This document shows positions 30,368-35,501 of a stretch of 35,501 nt of DNA, piece by piece. The DNA is from an uncultured Thiodictyon sp. GTDB taxonomy: Bacteria > Pseudomonadota > Gammaproteobacteria > Chromatiales > Chromatiaceae. Both the position numbers and the translations under genes were made by a program. Every line of letters begins with the position of its first letter. Position 1 is the first letter of the stretch. The DNA lies in NCBI RefSeq assembly GCF_903828115.1, contig NZ_CAIKKU010000324.1:1-35501 (forward strand), written 5' to 3'. Under the pieces are notes generated by a model. That model did no database searches and was not told the origin of the DNA. It was given only the letters and a program-made list of their open reading frames with translations.

Positions 30368-30877
30368 ATGACCGCTTCTGCACTGGTCCGGGGCACTGCC
30401 TTCTTCGGCTGCTGGCTCTTGCTCACCCATTTCGGCACCGGCGCCGACCTGGCCGCCGATCTCCTGGTGGGCCTCGCGTCCGCCGCCGCGGCGACCTGGG
30501 TCAGCCTGCGCCTGCTGCCGTCGGCGCCGGGGCGGGTGCGCTACGGCGCCCTGGGCCGGCTCCTCTGGCGCTTTCTGTGGCAGTCGATCGTCGCGGGGAT
30601 CGATGTGGCGCGGCGCGCCTTCGCCCCGCGGCTATCGCTGCAGCCGGGCTATCTGGTCTTTCCGGTGCGGATTCCGCCGGGGCCGGGGCGGGCACTCTTC
30701 GGGGCCTTCACCAGCCTGGTGCCGGGCACCCTGCCGGTCGGGTCCGGGCCGACGGCCGGCGGGCGCGCGGCCCTGGTCTATCACTGTCTCGATCTGCGTC
30801 AACCGGTGGCCGCGGGGCTGGCCCGGGACCAGGCGCTCATGATCGAGGCCTATGGCGAGGACGAGACCGATGACTGA
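30368..30877 (+). CDS. mrpE: Mrp/Mnh cation antiporter subunit E
   Basis: 169 residues, the usual MrpE length, with two to three N-terminal hydrophobic segments. LLPSAPGRVRYGALGRLLWR, then FLWQSIVAGIDVARRAFAPR and the later PGTLPVG...VYHCLD pattern match MnhE/MrpE (PF01899-type). The subunit is part of the inner-membrane Na+(or other cation)/H+ antiporter complex and is needed for assembly. AAGG lies 10 nt before the ATG. It opens a tightly overlapping gene cluster; the next ATG lies inside its last codons (8-nt overlap). Confidence 0.92.
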   Translation: MTASALVRGTAFFGCWLLLTHFGTGADLAADLLVGLASAAAATWVSLRLLPSAPGRVRYGALGRLLWRFLWQSIVAGIDVARRAFAPRLSLQPGYLVFPVRIPPGPGRALFGAFTSLVPGTLPVGSGPTAGGRAALVYHCLDLRQPVAAGLARDQALMIEAYGEDETDD

Positions 30878-31178
30878 GTTTCTGCTGGGCGCCGCCCTGT
30901 TCGTGCTGGGGACCGTGGCCCTGGGTTTGATCCGCATCCTGCGCGGCCCGGACGACGCCGACCGGATGCTGGCGGCCCAGTTGCTCGGCACCGGCGGGGT
31001 GGCGGTGCTGCTGTTGCTGGGGGTGGCGAGCGGGCTGGGCGCGGTCGGCGATCTGGCCCTGATGCTGGCCCTGCTGGCGGCCTTCGCGTCGGTCGCCTTC
31101 GTGACCGGGGTCGCCCGCCCGGACCCGCCGAAGCCGGTCAGGGACCCGAACGCGCTGCCGCGGGGGGACCGGTCATGA
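30870..31178 (+). CDS. mrpF: Mrp/Mnh cation antiporter subunit F
   Basis: 102 residues from ATG 30870, chosen over an upstream ATG at 30852 because it starts at the conserved MTEFLLGAALFVLG segment. Three transmembrane helices are visible. LIRILRGPDDADRMLAAQLL is the MrpF family signature (RxxxGP...DR). Small integral subunit of the antiporter. It overlaps mrpE by 8 nt and mrpG by 4 nt (ATGA). Confidence 0.93.
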   Translation: MTEFLLGAALFVLGTVALGLIRILRGPDDADRMLAAQLLGTGGVAVLLLLGVASGLGAVGDLALMLALLAAFASVAFVTGVARPDPPKPVRDPNALPRGDRS

Positions 31179-31486
31179 GCCTCGCGCTGAGCCTCTTCAC
31201 CATCGTCTGTGTGTCCCTGGGCGCCGTCTTCTTCCTTGCCGGCACCCTGGGGCTGCTGCGTTTCCCCGATACCCTGACGCGCCTGCACGCCCTGACCAAG
31301 GCGGACAACCTGGGCCTGGGTCTGGTGGTGCTGGGCCTGCTGCCCCAGGTGGACTGGCCGCTGGGCGCGCTCAAGCTGATCGCGGTCTGGCTGCTCGCGC
31401 TGCTGGCCGGGGCGACGGTCGGGCAGGTGCTGGGCAGCGCCGTGCGTCCGCCGCCGGTCTCCGGCGCCGGGGAGTCGACGCCATGA
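31175..31486 (+). CDS. mrpG: Mrp/Mnh cation antiporter subunit G
   Basis: 103 residues with three hydrophobic helices. GAVFFLAGTLGLLRFPDTLT then RLHALTKADNLGLGLVVLGL is the MnhG/MrpG signature (GLLRFPD...RLHA.TK). The C-terminal tail is Pro/Gly/Ser-rich. It overlaps mrpF and the next gene by 4 nt each, so stoichiometric production by coupled translation is likely. Confidence 0.94.
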   Translation: MSLALSLFTIVCVSLGAVFFLAGTLGLLRFPDTLTRLHALTKADNLGLGLVVLGLLPQVDWPLGALKLIAVWLLALLAGATVGQVLGSAVRPPPVSGAGESTP

Positions 31487-32511
31487 GCATGAGCATGAGC
31501 CTGGGACTGGTCGCCGACAGTTTTCTTGCCCTGCTCATCCTGGGCCTGGCCGTCTGGACCATCGCCGTGCGGGGGACCTACGCCGCGGTGGTCGGCTTCG
31601 TCGCCTACGGGCTCCTGGTCGCCCTGGTCTGGGTGCGTCTGGCCGCCGTGGACGTGGCCCTGACCGAGGCCGCGCTGGGCAGCGGACTCATGGGCCTGCT
31701 GCTGCTGCGGGCCGCCGCGTGCCTGCCGCGGGACGCCGCCGTCCCCGCGTCCGGCCGGGTTGGGCGGGTGGCGCTGCGGGTGGTCGTCGGCGTCCTGTGT
31801 GCCGGGCTGACGGCCGTGCTGGCCGCCGTCGTGCTGCAACTTCCCGAACCCGCCCCATCGCTCGCCGCCGCGGCGGCACAGGTGCTGCCGACGACCGGGC
31901 TCGGCAATCCGGTGACCGGCGTGCTGATCGCCTATCGTGCCATCGACACTCTGCTGGAGGCGGTGGTCCTGGTGCTGGCACTGATCGGACTCTGGTCGCT
32001 GGCCGCGGATGGCGCCTGGGGCGGGCGGCCGGGGGCACTGCGGACCCGGGAGCCGGGGGCGGCGCTGGTCCTGCTGGCGCAACTCCTGCCCCCGGTGGGC
32101 ATCCTGGTGGGCATTCATCTCTTCTGGACCGGGGCCAATCACCCCGGCGGGGCCTTCCAGGGCGGCGCCGTCCTGGCCGCCATGTGGGCCATCGTCCTGG
32201 TCGCCGGGCTCGCCGCGGCGCCGCGAGTGGACGGGCGCCGGCTGCGCCTGGTTCTGGTGGTCGGGCCGGCGCTCTTCTTTGCCATCGGGCTTGCCGGGAT
32301 CTGGTGGGCGGACGCCTTCCTGGGGTACCCGGCGGACTGGGCCAAGCCGCTGATCCTGGTGATCGAGGCGGCGCTCACCCTGTCGATCGCCGCGGCCCTG
32401 GGGCTGCTGCTGGCCGGTCCGCCCGCCGCTGAACCCGGCCCCGGCCCGGTCGTCGGCGCGGCGGGGCAATTATCCTGGAAAGAGCAGTCATCCACAGATG
32501 AACACAGATGA
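31483..32511 (+). CDS. mrpB: Fused MbhD-MbhE-MrpB antiporter subunit
   Basis: 342 residues, about twice the size of a lone MrpB. Residues ~5-80 (ADSFLALLILGLAVWTIAVR through VALTEAALGSGLMGLLLLRA) match the MbhD/DUF4040 domain, normally the C-terminal part of MrpA. Residues ~92-180 (with PTTGLGNPVTGVLIAYRAID then TLLEAVVLVLALIGLWSL) match MbhE. Residues ~190-320 (LLPPVGILVGIHLFWTGANH, then PGGAFQGGAVLAAMWAIVL) match MnhB/MrpB. The fusion thus supplies the MrpA C-terminal domains without MrpA's antiporter core. The last ~10 residues (EQSSTDEHR) are read from an invading repeat. Member of the inner-membrane antiporter complex. Confidence 0.88.
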   Translation: MSMSMSLGLVADSFLALLILGLAVWTIAVRGTYAAVVGFVAYGLLVALVWVRLAAVDVALTEAALGSGLMGLLLLRAAACLPRDAAVPASGRVGRVALRVVVGVLCAGLTAVLAAVVLQLPEPAPSLAAAAAQVLPTTGLGNPVTGVLIAYRAIDTLLEAVVLVLALIGLWSLAADGAWGGRPGALRTREPGAALVLLAQLLPPVGILVGIHLFWTGANHPGGAFQGGAVLAAMWAIVLVAGLAAAPRVDGRRLRLVLVVGPALFFAIGLAGIWWADAFLGYPADWAKPLILVIEAALTLSIAAALGLLLAGPPAAEPGPGPVVGAAGQLSWKEQSSTDEHR

Positions 32512-32632
32512 ACACAGATTATTCATTGACTTACGCTTGGCTGGGGGCTCACCTTGCCGGTGATCATGACAATAGCGATAAGCGCATGACAATCAAAAGA
32601 ACATCTGTGTTCATCTGTGTCCATCTGTGGAT
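32490..32632. repeat. 30-bp inverted repeat between mrpB and mrpC (ATCCACAGATG type)
   Basis: The 30-bp arms at 32490-32519 and 32603-32632 are inverted copies with one mismatch; each is built from tandem ACACAGATGA-like units. They enclose 83 nt of AT-richer sequence. Sequences such as ATCTGTGTTCATCTGTG are widely scattered in bacterial genomes. The unit splits the otherwise overlapping mrp genes by 130 nt, and its left arm supplies the mrpB stop. Confidence 0.9.
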
Positions 32633-32641
32633 TTTAGGATC

Positions 32642-32986
32642 ATGAGTGCGACGACCGTTTTTGGGGTCTGCGCCGCCGCGCTGGTGGGGCTCGGCCTGTA
32701 CGGGCTCATCTGTCAGCGCGGCGTGCTGCGCAAGATCATCGCCTTCAATGTGATGGGCAGCGGGGTCTTTCTGCTGTTCGGGGTCATCGCGCGGCGCGGC
32801 GGTCTGGTCGTCGCGGGGGCCGGCCCCACCGCTGATCCGGTCCCCCAGGCCATTGTCATCACCGGCCTGGTGGTCGCCTTCGCGGCCACGGTCCTCGCGG
32901 TCGCGCTCCTGTTGCGGCTGGCGCAGGCGACCGGTCAGACCACGCTGGACACGCCGCCGCCGCCCGCGCCGACGAGGGATCGCTGA
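32642..32986 (+). CDS. mrpC: Mrp/Mnh cation antiporter subunit C (NuoK-like)
   Basis: 114 residues from ATG 32642 (MSATTVFGVCAAALVGLGLY). A longer GTG start at 32627 lies within the inverted repeat and is rejected. Three helices; GLICQRGVLRKIIAFNVMGSGVFLL and PVPQAIVITGLVVAFAATVL are the MrpC/NuoK family blocks (ALVLTGIVV type). No strong Shine-Dalgarno sequence precedes it, apart from TAGGA just before the ATG. Its stop overlaps the mrpD start by 1 nt. Confidence 0.92.
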   Translation: MSATTVFGVCAAALVGLGLYGLICQRGVLRKIIAFNVMGSGVFLLFGVIARRGGLVVAGAGPTADPVPQAIVITGLVVAFAATVLAVALLLRLAQATGQTTLDTPPPPAPTRDR

Positions 32987-34548
32987 TGCAGACCGCCGTG
33001 ATCCTGTCGGACCTGGCCGCCGCCGCCGTGGCGCACGGGGGCGACCTGCTGGTGCTCGCGCTGGCGCTGCCGGCCCTGGCGCTCCTGCCGGCCTTTGCCC
33101 TGGGCGGTCGGTGGGCCGGGCGTATCGCCCTGCTGACCTTGCCGCTGGGGCTCGGGGTCGCGGTCGCCATCGCCGCCGCCGTGCGGCACGGCGGCGCGCC
33201 CATCGCGTACCACCTGGGGGGCTGGGCGCCGCCGCTGGGGGTGGCCCTGCGCGCGGACGGGCTCTCGGCCACCCTGTTGCTCACCACCGCGGTGGTCCTG
33301 TGCGCCGTGGGCCTTTTTGCGCGGGCGGACTTCAAGGTCCCCGCCGGGAGTCGGGAGACCCGCTCGCCGCTCGTCTTCTGGACCCTGCTGCTGGGGGTCT
33401 GGACGGGGTTGAACGGGGTCTTTCTGGGTCAGGACCTCTTCAGCCTCTATGTGGCCCTGGAGTTGGTGAGCTTCTCCGCGGTGCCGCTCGTGTGTCTGAG
33501 CGGACGCCCGGAGACCCTGGCCGCGGCCCTGCGCTATCTGCTCTTTGCCCTCTTCGGCGCGGTCCTCTTCGTGCTCGCCGCGGCCCTGTTCTACGGTACC
33601 TACGGTACGCTCGACATCGGCCTGCTGGCGCGGCACCTGGCGGGTGCGGACCCGGTCCCGCCGGCCGTGCTCGCCGCCGCCGTCCTGATGACCCTGGGGC
33701 TGCTCGCCAAGACGGCACTCTTCCCGCTGCAGGTCTGGCTGCCGCCGGCCCATGCGGGCGCGCCGGCCGCGGGCAGCGCGGTGCTCTCGGCGCTGGTCGT
33801 GAAGGCGTCCTTCTTCGTCATCCTGCGGCTCTGGTTCGATTGCCTGCCCGCCGCCGTGACCCAGCCGGCGGCGCCGGTCCTCGCCGGTCTGGGGGTCGCG
33901 GCGATCCTGTTCGGCGGCGTCCAGGCCCTGCGGCAGGTCCGGCTCAAGATGCTGGTCGCCTACTCCACGGTGGCCCAGATCGGCTATCTGTTCCTGGTCT
34001 TCCCGCTGGCGCTCGGCGCCGCCGCACTGCCCGCCGGGGGCGCGGCCCAGGCCGCCGGTGCGCTCACCGGCGGGATGCTGCAACTGGTCTCCCACGCCCT
34101 GGCCAAGGCCGCCATGTTCATGGCCGCCGGCCTGATCGCGGCGGCCCTGGGCCACGACCGCATCCGCGAACTCGGCGGCAGCGCGCGCGCCCTGCCGCTC
34201 ACGGTCTTCGCCTTCGCCCTGGCCGGGCTGTCGCTCGCGGGGTTGCAGCCGAGCGGCGGCTATGTCGCCAAGTCCCTGCTCACGGCCGCGGCGGAGGCGA
34301 CCGGGCAATGGTGGTGGGCGCTCGCGCTGCAGGCCGGCGGGGTGCTGACGGGCGCCTATCTGCTGTGGGTGCTGTTCAATGCGCTCGCGGGCTTCCGGGC
34401 GCCGCCGACGCTGCTCAAGCGCCCGCGGCGCTATCAGGAACTGGCGGTCTTGGCGCTCGCCTTGGGCGCCTTGGTGCTCGGGCTGGTGCCGGCGTCTTCG
34501 TTCGAGCTGGTGACGGTCGGGCGGGCCGGTCTGGTCGGATTTCCCTGA
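32986..34548 (+). CDS. mrpD: Mrp/Mnh cation antiporter subunit D (NuoM/N-like)
   Basis: 520 residues with about 14 transmembrane helices. DLFSLYVALELVSFSAVPLV carries the key membrane glutamate, and LGLLAKTALFPLQVWLPPAH carries the conserved lysine of the ion-translocating half channels. QALRQVRLKMLVAYSTVAQI and LVSHALAKAAMFMAAG complete the proton-conducting transporter signature (PF00361-type). This is the only large antiporter-type subunit in the cluster, since no mrpA is present. It ends the cluster and is followed by repeats. Confidence 0.94.
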   Translation: MQTAVILSDLAAAAVAHGGDLLVLALALPALALLPAFALGGRWAGRIALLTLPLGLGVAVAIAAAVRHGGAPIAYHLGGWAPPLGVALRADGLSATLLLTTAVVLCAVGLFARADFKVPAGSRETRSPLVFWTLLLGVWTGLNGVFLGQDLFSLYVALELVSFSAVPLVCLSGRPETLAAALRYLLFALFGAVLFVLAAALFYGTYGTLDIGLLARHLAGADPVPPAVLAAAVLMTLGLLAKTALFPLQVWLPPAHAGAPAAGSAVLSALVVKASFFVILRLWFDCLPAAVTQPAAPVLAGLGVAAILFGGVQALRQVRLKMLVAYSTVAQIGYLFLVFPLALGAAALPAGGAAQAAGALTGGMLQLVSHALAKAAMFMAAGLIAAALGHDRIRELGGSARALPLTVFAFALAGLSLAGLQPSGGYVAKSLLTAAAEATGQWWWALALQAGGVLTGAYLLWVLFNALAGFRAPPTLLKRPRRYQELAVLALALGALVLGLVPASSFELVTVGRAGLVGFP

Positions 34549-34618
34549 TGATTGGCCTGGCGGCTCGGACCTGGGGCGCAGTGGGGTCTTGGTCACTCTT
34601 TGCGGGTCGGCGGCGTTT

Positions 34619-34757
34619 GGTCCGCACAGCGGACCCTACGGGACTGGCGTTCGAGGCTTTACCGTGAAAGTCAGGCCGGGACCCGGTGGGAGCGGCTTCA
34701 GCCGCGACCTGACCTCGCAAGCTGCGGCGCCCTCGTCGCGGCTGAAGCCGCTCCCAC
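34619..34757. repeat. Composite repeat block downstream of mrpD
   Basis: Contains, in order, the GGTCCGCACAGCGGACC palindrome (34619-34635, copy 3), the TTTACCGTGAAAG module (34658-34670), and a perfect 23-bp inverted repeat with arms at 34686-34708 and 34735-34757 (GTGGGAGCGGCTTCAGCCGC core, 26-nt loop). It fills most of the gap between mrpD and the converging gltS remnant and could terminate both. Confidence 0.9.
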
Positions 34758-34805
34758 AGCGCCGCTGCGCGACCTTGGTCTCTGTTGAGAGCACGTACTT
34801 CGAGG

Positions 34806-35370
34806 CTAGAAGGTCCGCAGGAAAAACGGAATCACCAGCGCATTTACCAGGTCGATGAAGAAGGCGGAGACCAGGGGGACGATGATGAAGGCGCGGTGGG
34901 AGGGGCCGAAGTGTTGGGCGACCGCCGCCATATTCGCCATGGCGGTCGGGGTCGAGCCGAGCGAGACGCCGCCGAAGCCGGCGCAGACGACCGCCGCGTC
35001 ATAGTCGCGGCCCATGACCGGGAAGAGGATGAAGAGCGTGACGGTCACCGCCAGCACGAATTGGGCGGCCAGGATGGTGAGGACGGGCCAGGCCAGGTCG
35101 ATCAGGGTCCAGAGTTGCATGCTCATCAGGGACATCGCCAGAAAGGTGCCCAGCGCCACATCGGCGATCAGGGCAATCGCCGGGGTCCGGGTGGGCCAGG
35201 GCATCCCGCTCAGGGTCGGCAGGTTCTTTGGGGTCAGATTGGTGATGAGGATGCCGGCGAAGAGGCAGGTGACAAAGAGCGGCAGTTTGAGCCCCAGGTC
35301 GGCGACGATGCCATTGAGCAGGAACCCCACGATGACACAGATGTGGATCGCCAGGATGGCGCTGAGAGGG
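34806..35370 (-). pseudogene. gltS: Sodium/glutamate symporter GltS, 3' part, interrupted
   Basis: About 188 residues of the C-terminal half of GltS (full length about 400). Recognisable blocks: GFLLNGIVADLGLKLPLFVT, CLFAGILITNLTPKNLP, LIADVALGTFLAMSLMSMQL and AAVVCAGFGGVSLGSTPTAM, then FIIVPLVSAFFIDLVNALVI. A GTG at 35330 could be read as a start, but the family sequence continues in frame upstream (LSAILAIHICVIV) to about 35370. There it is replaced by unrelated DNA carrying a transposase start. GltS is an inner-membrane Na+-coupled glutamate transporter; this copy should be inactive. The 5' half would be found beyond the insertion, outside the window. Confidence 0.85.
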
Positions 35371-35501
35371 TATAGACAAAATCTACCTGGCCGATATTCT
35401 TGCGCGAGTTTACAAGAACGAGGCGCGCAACGATGTCGAAAGGTGGTCGGCCAAAGAAGATCAACGAGGGACAGTATGAGGTGTTGCGCCAGATCGTCGC
35501 G
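35371..35501 (+). mobile_element. Left end of an insertion sequence, probably IS630 family (partial)
   Basis: The gltS frame stops matching at TATA (35371-35374), and a transposase-like start follows at 35433. IS630/Tc1-type elements insert at TA dinucleotides, which fits. The terminal inverted repeat should begin with or near TAGACAAAATCTACCTGG; the partner end is outside the window, so the boundary is approximate. Confidence 0.6.
35433..35501 (+). CDS. IS630-type transposase, N-terminal fragment
   Basis: The first 23 residues, MSKGGRPKKINEGQYEVLRQ and onward, run off the right edge. The basic start followed by 'K.N..QY..L..IV' resembles the opening of the helix-turn-helix domain in IS630-family transposases. 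Too short for certainty. Its position just inside the break in gltS supports the call. Confidence 0.55.
   Translation, partial: MSKGGRPKKINEGQYEVLRQIVA

Noticed and set aside
32935-34596. 553-codon minus-strand frame opposite mrpD
   Set aside because: Gln/Arg/Gly-rich shadow of a well-supported membrane protein gene; no plausible domain.
32853-34667. 604-codon plus-strand frame overlapping mrpC and mrpD
   Set aside because: Arg/Gly/Pro-rich second-frame translation of mrpD; mrpD has clear family motifs.
35234-35464. 76-codon minus-strand frame spanning the gltS break
   Set aside because: It joins out-of-frame gltS sequence with IS sequence; serine-rich and motif-free.

Overview
The window is GC-rich proteobacterial DNA. 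The gene content (an Mrp/Mbh-type cation antiporter cluster, GltS, GalE, a GntP permease, and many palindromic REP-like repeats between genes) fits a gammaproteobacterium, most likely a Chromatiales-type sulfur bacterium. That placement is an inference from style and gene content; no rRNA or intact tRNA gene is present to fix it.

Layout. (1) 1-2207: the tail of an unrecognised gene, then a protein built from about nine 25-residue WDW repeats followed by eight Sel1 repeats. (2) 2441-10355: a leftward-reading integrative element without structural genes. In reading order it has a tyrosine integrase (broken by a frameshift), a conserved hypothetical protein, an AlpA-type regulator, an HTH/ParB-like protein, a replication-type winged-helix protein, a primase-like protein, an SF2 helicase, a candidate 40-aa gene and two overlapping small genes. 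Most of the replication genes overlap by 4-8 nt. The right end carries the 3' tip of a tRNA-Ser gene followed by a terminator, so this looks like an att site; the intact tRNA would lie left of the window. (3) 10779-21815: a defence-type operon. It encodes a type III-like restriction helicase-nuclease (BPTD_3080-like), a VapBC-type toxin-antitoxin pair, a large beta-class adenine methyltransferase, an unknown protein, an RlaP-like nucleotidyltransferase and a RelE/ParE-UvrD helicase fusion. The last four genes overlap by 1-4 nt. (4) 21918-23428: an AT-rich lipoprotein gene and galE (leftward). (5) 27268-23914, leftward: a DUF3696-like AAA ATPase, a PIN-domain nuclease and a compact RNA ligase in a tight operon (4-nt overlap, then a 3-nt gap), followed by a TVP38/DedA-type membrane protein. 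(6) 27729-30269: patatin lipase and GntP permease. (7) 30368-34548: mrpE-F-G-[MbhD/E-MrpB fusion]-C-D without a full mrpA, in the gene order of archaeal Mbh modules. (8) 34806-35501: the 3' part of gltS, cut by what appears to be an IS630-type insertion running off the right edge.

The most promising undescribed candidate is the ATPase-PIN-RNA ligase cassette: an SMC/OLD-like sensor, an RNA-cutting nuclease and an RNA-sealing enzyme under one promoter. The extended restriction operon, with an embedded toxin-antitoxin pair, an RNA-repair-type nucleotidyltransferase and a toxin-helicase fusion, is the second. Both operons contain an RNA-repair-type enzyme, only about 5 kb apart.
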